From: an uncultured Oscillospiraceae bacterium
Lineage (GTDB): Bacteria > Bacillota > Clostridia > Oscillospirales > Oscillospiraceae
Direction: 5' to 3'
DNA length: 64,000 nt
Assembly (NCBI GenBank): GCA_934552825.1
Contig: CAKTEQ010000001.1
Coordinates: 248,001 to 312,000 of the forward strand
Under the pieces are notes generated by a model. It was given only the letters and a program-made list of their open reading frames with translations. It made no database searches and was not told the origin of the DNA. The number at the start of each line of letters is the position of its first letter. The stretch's first letter is position 1. The translations under genes were made by a program, and so were the position numbers. This document shows positions 51,301-60,065 of this stretch, piece after piece.

Positions 51301-52469
51301 TGGACTATAAGACCAAGCTGAAGGCGGTAGGCGCCGCCGTACCCGAGATATACTTCCCCGCCGAAAATGTGGATCTGACTAAATTCTCCGTTGTAGCCTG
51401 CGATCAGTACAGCGCTCAGGGGGAATACTGGGACAGAGTAAAGACTTTTGTTGGCAATGCCCCCTCCTCCCTCGAGCTCATGATGCCCGAGGCCTGGCTG
51501 GGCAGGGACAAGGCGCATGAGAACGCCATAAACGGCAAAATGGAACAGTACCTGGCGGAGGGCACTCTCCGCTCCCTCGGCGAGGGAATGGTCTTCCTGC
51601 ACCGCCTTACCACCACAGGCTGGCGGCGGGGCCTCGTTCTGGCACTGGACCTTGAGCAGTACGACTTCACCCCCGGCAGCGGCACTCTTATCCGCGCCAC
51701 GGAGATGACGGTCGTAGAGCGCCTGCCTACCCGTATAGAGATCCGTAAGAACGCGCCTCTGGAAATGCCCCACATCATGGTGCTTCTTGACGACAGAGAT
51801 AATCTCCTCATGGGCATGCTGGACAGAGACGCCGCCAAGGGCGCGCCCCTCTACAACTTTGACCTGATGGAGAACAGCGGGCATCTCACGGGATGGCTCA
51901 TAAAAGATGAGGCTCTCTTCGGCAAAATCGGAGATGTCCTCGCGGCGCTGCTGGAGAAAAACGGCACCGGTATGCTCTACGCCATGGGCGACGGTAACCA
52001 CTCTTTCGCCGCGGCGAAAGCCCACTGGGATAATATCAAAGCCGCTCTCACTCCGGAAGAGCGGGAAACGCATCCCGCCCGCTACGGTCTTGTTGAGCTC
52101 GTCAATCTCTACGACGAGGCGCTGACCTTTGAACCTATCCACCGCCTGCTCATGAACGTGGACGGAGCAGCTCTTCAGCGGGAGCTGGATTTTGATGCGG
52201 AGAATCCTCCCTCTCTGCAGGATCTTCAGCCTAAGCTGGACGCTTGGCTCAAGGCTCATCCGGAAAGCGAAATTGAGTATATCCACGGTGCCGATGACTG
52301 CCGCAGGCTCGGAGAAAAGCCCGGCAATCTCGCCATCGTCTGGGATGAATTTGACAAAAACACACTCTTCTCCGACGTGGCAAAGCACGGCGTTCTGGCG
52401 CGCAAGACCTTCTCAATGGGGTCCGCTCCGGATAAACGCTTCTATCTCGAGTGCAGAAAAATAAAATAA
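51300..52469 (+). CDS. DUF1015 family protein of the serine operon
   Basis: 389 residues matching DUF1015, a ParB-like fold family. AMGDGNHSFAAAKA (about 225-238) is the most conserved part, with PHIMVLLDD and the EFDKNTLF segment nearby. The stop of serA overlaps its start, so it is made together with SerC and SerA. No phosphoserine phosphatase (serB) is in the operon. A role in serine or phosphoserine metabolism is inferred from position; no chemistry is proven by the sequence. Confidence 0.85.
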   Translation: MDYKTKLKAVGAAVPEIYFPAENVDLTKFSVVACDQYSAQGEYWDRVKTFVGNAPSSLELMMPEAWLGRDKAHENAINGKMEQYLAEGTLRSLGEGMVFLHRLTTTGWRRGLVLALDLEQYDFTPGSGTLIRATEMTVVERLPTRIEIRKNAPLEMPHIMVLLDDRDNLLMGMLDRDAAKGAPLYNFDLMENSGHLTGWLIKDEALFGKIGDVLAALLEKNGTGMLYAMGDGNHSFAAAKAHWDNIKAALTPEERETHPARYGLVELVNLYDEALTFEPIHRLLMNVDGAALQRELDFDAENPPSLQDLQPKLDAWLKAHPESEIEYIHGADDCRRLGEKPGNLAIVWDEFDKNTLFSDVAKHGVLARKTFSMGSAPDKRFYLECRKIK

Positions 52470-52473
52470 GCAC

Positions 52474-52511
52474 AAAACGGCTGTGGACCAAAAAGTCCAC
52501 AGCCGTTTTTT
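52474..52511. terminator. bidirectional terminator
   Basis: A 15-bp stem AAAACGGCTGTGGAC with its complement, 6-nt loop, T6 on the plus strand, between converging serine and lipoprotein genes. Confidence 0.9.
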
Positions 52512-53368
52512 CAGAATTCTGTTTTCAGTTCACCGCCGTAATACATCTCGTAAACAACAGGCAGGCAGCCGACGTAGTCGCTCTTCAGCGCCACGCGGCC
52601 GTCATAGAGCCAATTCATTGCCGCGATATCTATCGCCGAAAAATCCTGAATAAGCGTGTATTCGTCCGTGAGGACCGAGTCGGTCCGCCGGGTGTCATTC
52701 GCAAATCCGATAGCGTGCATCATCTCCTCCAGAAGAACCGCTCTCATGAGTCGCTCTCCCAGTTCATTCACAATATACACGTGGGCGGCAAATATCTCAT
52801 ACGTATCGTTATAGTAGTCAAAAAGAGCGTAGCCGTCGATGCCCGAATAGTCCCCCGTCAGATCGCCGATAGCATCATATGTGCAGAAATTCACCACAAA
52901 ATTGGCGTCGGCTTCCCGATTGACCTCGTGCATGCCGGGGAAGCCCTGTATTCTGTTGAATTTTTCCGCGATCGCCATGACGCACTCCCGCCCTCCTGGC
53001 GGCGTCTCCCCGGATATGAAATACTTTATGGGAAGCTCCCATTTGTTTACATAATGTGGAGACGCATCACCCAAGGAGAACTCCGCGTCCAGTGCGACCT
53101 CATCAATAAAGCTCATAAACTCCGCCGCCGTGAAACCGTAGTCAATCTGCTGCGCCTTCAGGTCCTCAAGCTCCCGTCTGGTCTCCTCAAGCTCCCGCTG
53201 CGCTTCATCCAGCTCCTGCTCGCGCTCCCTGAGCTTAATCGCAAGGCTCTCGTTTTCCGCTTCCAGCGAGGCGGCGCGCCCCTCAAGCTCCTCTATCCTG
53301 CCGCCGGAACAGGCAGCAAGGCTCAGGAGGAACAGCGCTGCAAGTAAAACAGCCGCAAATCTTCTCAT
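52511..53368 (-). CDS. lipoprotein with coiled coil and DUF2927-like domain
   Basis: 285 residues. A signal peptide ends in SLAACSGG with Cys at about position 20. Residues 25-75 are a Glu/Arg/Leu-rich coiled coil. The rest resembles DUF2927, a presumed metallohydrolase, with LLEEMMHAIGFANDTRR in place of the family's ExxxQxxGxxND motif. ATG at 53368 with AGAGGTG upstream is preferred over TTG at 53383. The substrate is unknown; the location is the outer membrane face. It follows the EFR1-type gene by 11 bp. Confidence 0.75.
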   Translation of the reverse strand: MRRFAAVLLAALFLLSLAACSGGRIEELEGRAASLEAENESLAIKLREREQELDEAQRELEETRRELEDLKAQQIDYGFTAAEFMSFIDEVALDAEFSLGDASPHYVNKWELPIKYFISGETPPGGRECVMAIAEKFNRIQGFPGMHEVNREADANFVVNFCTYDAIGDLTGDYSGIDGYALFDYYNDTYEIFAAHVYIVNELGERLMRAVLLEEMMHAIGFANDTRRTDSVLTDEYTLIQDFSAIDIAAMNWLYDGRVALKSDYVGCLPVVYEMYYGGELKTEF

Positions 53369-53379
53369 TTTTGCACCTC

Positions 53380-54174
53380 TCAAAGCACGATCACCGGCTC
53401 CGCTCTCCTGGCGTATCCCAGCTCCAGCTCCGTGCGGTGGTATATATACCCCGGGTCGTCATAGTATTTCGCGCCCACCGGGCACTTCTTCTCGCAGGCG
53501 CCGCATTTTATGCATATTCCGGTGAACTCGCTGTAATCGTCATAGCTGATGCTGCCCATGGGGCAGCTCCGGGCACAGATACCGCAGCGGATGCATTTTT
53601 CGTTCGTCCTGGGTTTCACCTTGAGTATATTGACAGGCTCGCCCTTTCTGTCCCGGGGCTGGTAATACGCCCGCAGGGGTGTGCAGCCCGGGAGTCTCAC
53701 GTCCTCCCCGTCCCAGCGGCTCAGCTTCTCGCCGCACCGCCGCCCGAAGGAGCCGGCGAGGGCGATATCATCTCCGTCAGGTCTCCCCGCTGCCAGTACT
53801 CTGGAGAAGGAATGCTCCGCGATAAAAGCACCCCCTGCGAGGAGCCTGAACCCGTGCTCCGAGAGTATATTCCCCAGCTCTATCAGCCCGTCGTCAAAGT
53901 TCCTGTTGCCGTACACAACAACGGGTACAGCCGCGGCGCCGTTCCCGTAAATCTGCCCGTTCAGAAACTTCAGCAGTACATTCGGCACCCGCCCCGCGTA
54001 CACAGGCACGGCAAACACCACTACGTCCTCAGCTCCGAACTCAAAGGTCCGCTCCCTCGCCCCCGGCAGGGTGAAATCATATGCCTCATAATTCTCCGAA
54101 AGCCCCTGCGCGACGGCGCGGGCTATCTTCTCCGTGCCGCCTGTTGGGCTGAAATATACAGCTTTGACATTCAT
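53380..54174 (-). CDS. EFR1-type flavodoxin/ferredoxin fusion
   Basis: About 264 residues. The N-terminal flavodoxin-like domain begins VKAVYFSPTGGTEKIA (FMN phosphate loop). The C-terminal part has two [4Fe-4S] clusters, CIRCGICARSCP and CIKCGACEKKCP. Such proteins move electrons in anaerobes; the partner is unknown. ATG at 54174 is chosen; a GTG at 54183 with GGGGGAT just upstream is an alternative. Separate from the feo operon because a terminator lies between. Confidence 0.88.
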   Translation of the reverse strand: MNVKAVYFSPTGGTEKIARAVAQGLSENYEAYDFTLPGARERTFEFGAEDVVVFAVPVYAGRVPNVLLKFLNGQIYGNGAAAVPVVVYGNRNFDDGLIELGNILSEHGFRLLAGGAFIAEHSFSRVLAAGRPDGDDIALAGSFGRRCGEKLSRWDGEDVRLPGCTPLRAYYQPRDRKGEPVNILKVKPRTNEKCIRCGICARSCPMGSISYDDYSEFTGICIKCGACEKKCPVGAKYYDDPGYIYHRTELELGYARRAEPVIVL

Positions 54175-54200
54175 GGATAACACATCCCCCAATAAAAAAT

Positions 54201-54232
54201 ACAATGCCCGCAAATTCCTTTGCGGGCATTGT
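54201..54232 (-). terminator. terminator of feo operon
   Basis: A 14-bp stem ACAATGCCCGCAAA with its complement, loop of 4, followed by ATTTTTTATT on the minus strand. Confidence 0.87.
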
Positions 54233-54302
54233 ATCATGTTTGGCGCACATTGTACACCACTTGGAGTTTAGGGTTTGTCTGACTTTGGTTTGCGTATCAT
54301 AT

Positions 54303-54473
54303 CTATTTTGTGTGGCAGCTGCCCCCCATGGGACAGGCGCCGCAATTCCCGCCGCAGGAGGATTTACCCTGCTTTTTGCGGCGAATCAGGTATATGGAGA
54401 TGAATACAACAATTGCAGCCAGTGCAATGGTGATAAGGATCGTCGAGAGGTTTGACACAAACCAGTTAAGCAT
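54303..54473 (-). CDS. FeoB-associated Cys-rich membrane protein
   Basis: A 56-residue protein too short for routine gene calls. Residues 5-29 form one membrane helix (ILITIALAAIVVFISIYLI); a basic RRKKQGK turn follows. The tail CGGNCGACPMGGSCH has four Cys, as in the small proteins encoded after feoB in Firmicutes. AAGGAGTG precedes the ATG. It probably assists FeoB in iron delivery or complex stability. Confidence 0.88.
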   Translation of the reverse strand: MLNWFVSNLSTILITIALAAIVVFISIYLIRRKKQGKSSCGGNCGACPMGGSCHTK

Positions 54474-54510
54474 TATAAATCACTCCTTTGGCAGATGAAT
54501 TGTGTTGTTA

Positions 54511-57003
54511 TTATACTCTCACCTTAGCTGTGAGCTTGGAGGACTCCTTGTAAGGCTTGAAGAGCATGTAAATGATGAATGCCGCGATGAGTATTGCCAC
54601 TATGAGGCCGATAACGTTCACGCCGCCCGTGAAGATGGAGCCGAACTGATAGATCATCAGAGCAACAGCGTAAGCGAAGATGCACTGGTATCCGATGGCG
54701 AACCATGTCCACTTGGCGCTGTTCATCTCTCTCTTGATGGCGCCCATTGCAGCGAAGCAGGGCGCGCACAGCAGGTTGAACGCGAGGAAGGAATAGCCGG
54801 ACAGGGCTGTGAATGCCATAGCGATGTTGCTGTAAACAGAGGCACCGCCGCCGCCATAGAGGATACCGAGAGTACCGACGATGTTCTCCTTGGCCACAAG
54901 GCCTGTGATGGAGGCAACTGCCGCCTGCCACGTACCCCAGCCGAGGGGCTTGAAGATCCAGGCTATCGCCGTGCCTATCGCGGCGAGGATGGAGTGGCTG
55001 ATCTCGCTCTCGTCAAGCATTCTGAAGGAACCGTCCACAACGCCGAAATATGTTGTAAACCAGACGAAAATCGTGGAAAGCAGGATGATGGTACCCGCTT
55101 TCTTGATGAAGCTCCAACCGCGCTCCCACATGGAACGGAGCACGTTGCCGACTGTGGGCAGGTGGTAGGGAGGCAGCTCCATAACGAAGGGAGCGGGGTC
55201 GCCGGAGAACATCTTCGTCTTCTTCAGCATGATGCCGGAGACGATGATGCACGCCATACCCAGGAAATACGCGGAGGTGGATATCCATGCGGAGCCGCCG
55301 AAGAGGGCGCCCGCGATCATTGCGATGAAGGGCATCTTCGCGCCGCAGGGGATAAATGTGGTCGTCATGATAGTCATGCGGCGGTCACGTTCATTTTCAA
55401 TAGTTCTGGATGCCATGATGCCGGGTATACCGCAGCCCGTACCGATGAGGATGGGGATGAAGCTCTTGCCGGAGAGGCCGAAGCGTCTGAATACTCTGTC
55501 CAGAACGAATGCGATACGAGCCATGTAGCCGCAGCTCTCAAGGATCGCCAGCAGCAGGAACAGGACCAGCATCTGGGGAACGAAGCCGAGGACCGCGCCG
55601 ACACCTGCCACGATACCGTCAAGGACAAGGCCGTTGAGCCAGTCAGCGGCGTTCGCCTTCTCAAGACCGTTGCCGATAAGCACGGGGATGCCGGGCACCC
55701 AAACGCCGTAATCAGCGGGGTCGGGCTCCGCAAACTCGTCAGCCGCGATAACGTCAACGGCGTCACGGAGATCGGCGCCCGTATATTCAACGTCCTCAAC
55801 AGAGAGATCTTCTTCGTTTTCAATGCCGATGACCGCAGTATCAGCATCGCTGAACTGAGCCGCGTAGTCTCTCAGCGCTGTCTCAGCGGCAGCCGCGTCG
55901 AAGCTCTCGCTCTCGGTGTCCATCGCTTCGCTGACAGCTTCGGCATCCTCGCCGCCCAGCTCGATAAACGCGTCAACAGCGTTCATCGCCTCGGCATAAC
56001 CGTCAGCCGCGTCAGCATATTCGCCGCTGCCGATACCGAAGAGATGCCAGCCGTCGCCGAAGACGCCGTCGTTCATCCAGTCAGTTGCGGCAGAGCCGAC
56101 TGTTACCATGGAGATATAGTACACAAGGAACATGACGACCACGAAGATGGGCAGACCCAGCCAGCGATTCGTGATGACCTTATCTATCTTGTCTGAAGTT
56201 GAGAGCTTACCGGTGTTTTTCTTCTTATAGCAGCCCTTGATGACTTCCGCTATGTAGACGTAACGCTCGTTTGTAATGATGCTCTCCGCATCATCGTCAA
56301 GCTCTTCCTCCGCCGCCGCGATATCGTTCTCGATATGCGCCATAATGCCGGCGGATATGTTGAGGTTTGCAAGGACCTTGTCGTCCCGCTCGAAGATCTT
56401 GATGGCGTACCAGCGCTGCTGCTCCTCGGGCAGGTCATGCACGGCAGCCTCCTCGATGTGGGCAATAGCGTGCTCAACAGGACCGGAGAAGGTGTGCATG
56501 GGGACGGTCTTGCCGCTCTTTGCAGCCTTGATGGCAGCCTCGGCAGCCTCCATGACGCCATCGCCCTTCAGGGCGGATATCTCAACTATCTTGCAGCCCA
56601 GGTGGCGTCCCAGCTCGTCGATATTTATCTTGTCCCCGTTCTTGCGGACGATATCCATCATGTTTATCGCGATAACGACAGGGATGCCCAGCTCGGTGAG
56701 CTGAGTTGTAAGGTAAAGGTTACGTTCCAGGTTCGTGCCGTCGATGATGTTTAGTATCGCATCTGGGCGCTCGTTGATAAGGTAGTTTCTCGCCACGACC
56801 TCCTCGAGTGTGTAGGGCGAGAGGGAGTAGATACCGGGCAGGTCAGTGATGATGACATCATTGTGCTTCTTCAGCTTGCCTTCCTTCTTCTCCACGGTTA
56901 CGCCGGGCCAGTTGCCAACGAACTGGTTGGAGCCGGTCAGAGCGTTGAACAGCGTGGTCTTACCGCTGTTCGGATTGCCCGCAAGGGCTATCTTAATACT
57001 CAT
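54511..57003 (-). CDS. feoB: ferrous iron transporter FeoB with large extracytoplasmic insertion
   Basis: 830 residues. The N-terminal G domain (GNPNSGKTTLFN at 9-20, DLPGIYSL near 54) and helical GDI-like region are followed by the membrane part with the Gate motifs (GFVPQ, PILIGTGCGIPG, FIPCGAKMP). Between the first membrane helix and the GAVLGFVPQ region lies an acidic, Ala-rich insertion of roughly 115 residues (about 322-437) not found in the usual FeoB. It should face outside. Two FeoA genes precede it and the Cys-rich small protein follows. Confidence 0.93.
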   Translation of the reverse strand: MSIKIALAGNPNSGKTTLFNALTGSNQFVGNWPGVTVEKKEGKLKKHNDVIITDLPGIYSLSPYTLEEVVARNYLINERPDAILNIIDGTNLERNLYLTTQLTELGIPVVIAINMMDIVRKNGDKINIDELGRHLGCKIVEISALKGDGVMEAAEAAIKAAKSGKTVPMHTFSGPVEHAIAHIEEAAVHDLPEEQQRWYAIKIFERDDKVLANLNISAGIMAHIENDIAAAEEELDDDAESIITNERYVYIAEVIKGCYKKKNTGKLSTSDKIDKVITNRWLGLPIFVVVMFLVYYISMVTVGSAATDWMNDGVFGDGWHLFGIGSGEYADAADGYAEAMNAVDAFIELGGEDAEAVSEAMDTESESFDAAAAETALRDYAAQFSDADTAVIGIENEEDLSVEDVEYTGADLRDAVDVIAADEFAEPDPADYGVWVPGIPVLIGNGLEKANAADWLNGLVLDGIVAGVGAVLGFVPQMLVLFLLLAILESCGYMARIAFVLDRVFRRFGLSGKSFIPILIGTGCGIPGIMASRTIENERDRRMTIMTTTFIPCGAKMPFIAMIAGALFGGSAWISTSAYFLGMACIIVSGIMLKKTKMFSGDPAPFVMELPPYHLPTVGNVLRSMWERGWSFIKKAGTIILLSTIFVWFTTYFGVVDGSFRMLDESEISHSILAAIGTAIAWIFKPLGWGTWQAAVASITGLVAKENIVGTLGILYGGGGASVYSNIAMAFTALSGYSFLAFNLLCAPCFAAMGAIKREMNSAKWTWFAIGYQCIFAYAVALMIYQFGSIFTGGVNVIGLIVAILIAAFIIYMLFKPYKESSKLTAKVRV

Positions 57004-57056
57004 TTTCTTTCCTCTCTTTCACAGGCGGACGAGACCTGCCGCCCGGTCATTTTTGA

Positions 57057-57278
57057 TTACTCGATCTCGATCATGGCGGCGTCGTTCTTTCTCAGGGAAA
57101 GCTCGTAGCCGCGGACAGTAATTTCCACAGGGTCGCCCAGAGGCGCTACCTTGCGAATATACACGTTAGTGCCCCTCGTGATGCCCATGTCCATGATACG
57201 GCGCTTTACCGCACCCTCGCCGTGGAGCTTCACGACTTTGACTGTCTCGCCTATCTTGGCGTCTCTCAATGTTTTCAC
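57057..57278 (-). CDS. feoA: FeoA family protein, second
   Basis: A 73-residue SH3-like FeoA protein with RRIMDMGITRGTNV and APLGDPVEITVRGYELSLR. It is thought to bind FeoB and modulate iron uptake. It lies 53 bp before feoB and 15 bp after the other feoA. Confidence 0.92.
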   Translation of the reverse strand: MKTLRDAKIGETVKVVKLHGEGAVKRRIMDMGITRGTNVYIRKVAPLGDPVEITVRGYELSLRKNDAAMIEIE

Positions 57279-57293
57279 TGCTGCTTCTCCTCC

Positions 57294-57506
57294 TCACACC
57301 ATTATTTTACAGGCCATTTCCCGGCTTATCGCCACGCGGGCTTCCTTCACCTTCACGATGATGTTCCCCTCCATGGTGGTCACGACAGTGACCTCGCTGC
57401 CAGGCACAAAGCCCAGGTTTTCAAGGTGTTTTTTAGTTTCAGGGCTTCCGCCTACCTTGCGGACGAGGAGTTCCTCTCCCACAGGCGCTACGCTCAACGG
57501 TAACAT
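57294..57506 (-). CDS. feoA: FeoA family protein, first
   Basis: A 70-residue SH3-like protein with HLENLGFVPGSEVTV and KVKEARVAISREMACKIMV, the ordinary FeoA plan. It is the first gene of the feo operon, about 80 nt downstream of the promoter and operator cluster. Confidence 0.92.
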   Translation of the reverse strand: MLPLSVAPVGEELLVRKVGGSPETKKHLENLGFVPGSEVTVVTTMEGNIIVKVKEARVAISREMACKIMV

Positions 57507-57537
57507 TCGTGCCCCTTCCTTTCTGTATCGCCAAACT

Positions 57538-57553
57538 GTTAGGATGACCTAAC
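57538..57553. promoter_or_regulatory. DtxR-like iron box 1
   Basis: GTTAGG-N4-CCTAAC perfect dyad, close to the TTAGGTTAGCCTAA type of DtxR/IdeR site, in the feo leader. Confidence 0.55.
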
Positions 57554-57569
57554 CGCGAAATTTAATAAA

Positions 57570-57595
57570 ACGTTAGCTCTCACTAACGTAGTTAG
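57570..57595. promoter_or_regulatory. overlapping dyads at feo start site
   Basis: ACGTTAG-N6-CTAACGT (57570-57589) overlaps CTAAC-N3-GTTAG (57583-57595). Together they cover the expected start and touch the -10 box, so binding would repress. Confidence 0.5.
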
Positions 57596-57622
57596 AATAA
57601 TACACCTCATGTGAAATGTCAA
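57594..57622 (-). promoter_or_regulatory. promoter of feo operon
   Basis: On the minus strand TTGACA (57617-57622), 17 bp, TATTCT (57594-57599). Confidence 0.75.
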
Positions 57623-57658
57623 CATCTCAATTGCAATTTAGTTAAACTTGTCTATTCA

Positions 57659-57676
57659 GATTAGTGCTTACTAATC
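57659..57676. promoter_or_regulatory. upstream dyad of feo promoter
   Basis: GATTAGT-N4-ACTAATC perfect dyad about 40 bp upstream of the feo -35; the same TTAG/CTAA half-sites as the downstream boxes. Confidence 0.45.
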
Positions 57677-57729
57677 ATTTTTATATATAGATTGCTGTGG
57701 GACACGGGCAGCCCCCCCTCTTAATGCGA

Positions 57730-57765
57730 AAAAACTCCGCACGGTCTATGCCGCGCGGAGTTTTT
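57730..57765 (-). terminator. terminator after aldo/keto reductase operon
   Basis: An 11-bp stem with one mismatch (ACTCCGCACGG / CCGCGCGGAGT), T-tracts on both sides. Confidence 0.82.
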
Positions 57766-57776
57766 ATCAGGATACG

Positions 57777-58904
57777 TCAGCCAGCCGCCGTGTCGAATGT
57801 ACGGGACACCAGCTTCATCATCTCGGCTATTTTTATGCCCTGAGGGCATTTCTTCTCGCAGGCATGGCAAGCTATGCAGTCGCCGGCTCTGGGGCTGCCC
57901 CCATGGACCTTTCCCTCATAGTACACCATCTGGGTGGAGAAGCCTGCGTTAAGGCAGTTCTTCTCTGCGTTGAGAAGCTCGAAATACTCGGGTATGGGTA
58001 TGTGCTTCGGGCAGGAATCGACGCAGTACCGGCAGGAGGTGCAGGGCACGGTTATGGAACTCTTTATTATCCCCGCGACTTTTTTCACTATCTCCCGCTC
58101 CCCGGCGTTCAGGGGATGGAAATCCGTCATATAGCTCAGGTTATCCTCCATCTGCTCCGGGGTGCTCATGCCGGAGAGGACCACGATCACGCCGTCCAGC
58201 CCTGCCGTGAAGCGTACTGCCCAGCTCGCTATGGACATATCCGGCTCCGCCTGCTTCATGAGCTTTTCCGCCTCTTCGGGCACATTTGCGAGAGTACCGC
58301 CTTTTATGGGCTCCATTACGATAACGGGCAGGTTATGCTTCCTTGCAACTTTCAGACAGAGCCGGGACTGGATATTCCCGTCGTTCCAGTCCAGATAGTT
58401 TATCTGGAGCTGGACGAAGTCCATGTCCGTCTCCCTGTTAAGCAGTTCCTCCAGCATATCCGCGGGCCCGTGGAAGGAAAAACCCAGGTTCTTTATCTTG
58501 CCCTCAGCCTTCTTTTTCCGGGCGAAATCGAAGGAGTCGAGCTTGTCCACTGTGACCATCGATTCATGGTTCAGGTTGTGGAGCAGGTAGTAGTCAAAAT
58601 ACTCCACGCCGCAGTTATCGAGCTGCTCCTGGAACACTCTTTCCTGCTGCTCCGTGCTGCGCAGGAGCATTGTGGGCAGCTTTGTCGCGATGGTGAAGCT
58701 GTCCCGCGGATAGCGCTTTACGACGCACTCCCGGAAAGCCTCCTCGCTCATACCGTCGTGGTAAACGTAGGCGGTGTCAAAATACGTGCAGCCCGCAGCC
58801 ATGAACTCGTCGACCATCTTGTTGAGCGTGCCGTAATCTATGCTCTTCCGGTCAGCCTCATCCAGGACAGGCAGACGCATAAGTCCAAATCCCAGCTTTT
58901 TCAT
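57777..58904 (-). CDS. aldo/keto reductase with C-terminal 4Fe-4S domain (second in pair)
   Basis: A 375-residue ferredoxin-type AKR, similar in plan to the gene at 11279. FGLMRLP start, FDTAYVYHDG catalytic region, YLLHNLNHE. C-terminal clusters CTSCRYCVDSCP and CIACHACEKKCP. It is co-transcribed with the related gene upstream (14 bp gap). Substrates unknown. Confidence 0.9.
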   Translation of the reverse strand: MKKLGFGLMRLPVLDEADRKSIDYGTLNKMVDEFMAAGCTYFDTAYVYHDGMSEEAFRECVVKRYPRDSFTIATKLPTMLLRSTEQQERVFQEQLDNCGVEYFDYYLLHNLNHESMVTVDKLDSFDFARKKKAEGKIKNLGFSFHGPADMLEELLNRETDMDFVQLQINYLDWNDGNIQSRLCLKVARKHNLPVIVMEPIKGGTLANVPEEAEKLMKQAEPDMSIASWAVRFTAGLDGVIVVLSGMSTPEQMEDNLSYMTDFHPLNAGEREIVKKVAGIIKSSITVPCTSCRYCVDSCPKHIPIPEYFELLNAEKNCLNAGFSTQMVYYEGKVHGGSPRAGDCIACHACEKKCPQGIKIAEMMKLVSRTFDTAAG

Positions 58905-58918
58905 GGTCTCATCCTCCC

Positions 58919-59947
58919 CTATTTGACGCTCACCTTTCCGGCGAGCACTAATTTATAATCCTCAAGGTTCTTTTTCAGCAGCGCGGGCACATCCAACCCG
59001 TAAGGGCAGCGCGTCTTGCAGAGTCCGCAGCCAGTGCACTTCTCAACCTGCGCCATCATAGCCTGGCTCTTCTCATCCAGCCAGCTCTCACTGGGCGCCC
59101 GCCGGAGCATAAGACTGATGCGCGCGCACTGGTTTATGGCTATATTCTGGGGGCAGGGCATACAATAACCGCAGCTCCGGCAGAAATCTCCCACCAGCTC
59201 GCCTCTGTCCTTCTCAATCACTTTTTCCAGTTCTTCCGTCATTGCGGGGGGCGTGTCTATCTGGGCGAGGAAATCGTCCAGCTCACTCTCCCGCTGGATG
59301 CCCCAGATGGGCACCACATTGTCAAACTGCGCCATGAACGCGCCGGCAGCGAGGGCGTTGTTTATAAGCCCGCCCGCCATGCCCTTCATGGCTATATAGC
59401 CCATGCCCGCCTTTGCGCTGAGGCTGACAAGGTTAAGCTCCGTCTCTCCCGTAAGGTAGCTCAGAGGGTACTGTATAGTCTCAAATTTTCCGGAGAGTAT
59501 GCACTCCTCCGCCAGCTTCCACTTGTGGTTTGTAAAGCCGATGTGCAGTATTTTGCCGTCACGCTTCGCCTGCTCCATCGCCTCGTACATACCCGTGCCG
59601 TCCCCAGGCAGGTAGCACTGTGGGGGCACATGGAACTGGTATATATCGATATAATCCGTCCCCAGTGTTTTAAGAGATGTGTCCAGATCTTTCCAGAAAT
59701 CTTCAACATTCCGCGCCATTGTCTTTGTGGCTATGACGACATCATGGCGCATACCCTTAAACGCCTTGGATATCTTCGCCTCGCTGTCCGTATATGCCCG
59801 GGATGTATCGAAAAAGTTCATGCCGCCGTCGTAGGCACGACGCAGAAGCTTCACCGCGGCGTCCTCACTTATCCGCTGGATCGGCAGGGCACCGAAGCCG
59901 TTCTTTTCAACGACGATCCCGGTGCTTCCAAGCTTAATTTTTGGCAC
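58919..59947 (-). CDS. aldo/keto reductase with C-terminal 4Fe-4S domain (first in pair)
   Basis: A 342-residue AKR. The barrel begins KIKLGSTGIVVEKNGFGALP, with FFDTSRAYTDSE at the active site. C-terminal cysteines CRSCGYCMPCP and CTGCGLCKTRCP bind two [4Fe-4S] clusters. The start is GTG at 59947 with GGAGG upstream; the longer frame to 59995 has no ribosome binding site. Confidence 0.88.
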   Translation of the reverse strand: MPKIKLGSTGIVVEKNGFGALPIQRISEDAAVKLLRRAYDGGMNFFDTSRAYTDSEAKISKAFKGMRHDVVIATKTMARNVEDFWKDLDTSLKTLGTDYIDIYQFHVPPQCYLPGDGTGMYEAMEQAKRDGKILHIGFTNHKWKLAEECILSGKFETIQYPLSYLTGETELNLVSLSAKAGMGYIAMKGMAGGLINNALAAGAFMAQFDNVVPIWGIQRESELDDFLAQIDTPPAMTEELEKVIEKDRGELVGDFCRSCGYCMPCPQNIAINQCARISLMLRRAPSESWLDEKSQAMMAQVEKCTGCGLCKTRCPYGLDVPALLKKNLEDYKLVLAGKVSVK

Positions 59948-60015
59948 AGGAACATACCTCCTTCGTTTTTTCAAACTGCATATCCATGATACCACAATTC
60001 TCCCTAAAACAAAAG

Positions 60016-60051
60016 AAAAAACCGTTTCGGGACCGGTCCCGAAACGGTTTT
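60016..60051. terminator. terminator after icd
   Basis: A nearly perfect 32-bp palindrome AAACCGTTTCGGGACC plus its complement, with A- and T-tracts on either side. Confidence 0.88.
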
Positions 60052-60065
60052 CAAGCAGTTTTCTA

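Noticed and set aside
54502..56196. 564-residue open frame on the plus strand
   Set aside because: Antisense shadow of feoB; composition is His/Asp/Glu-rich as expected for the reverse reading and no ribosome binding site is present.
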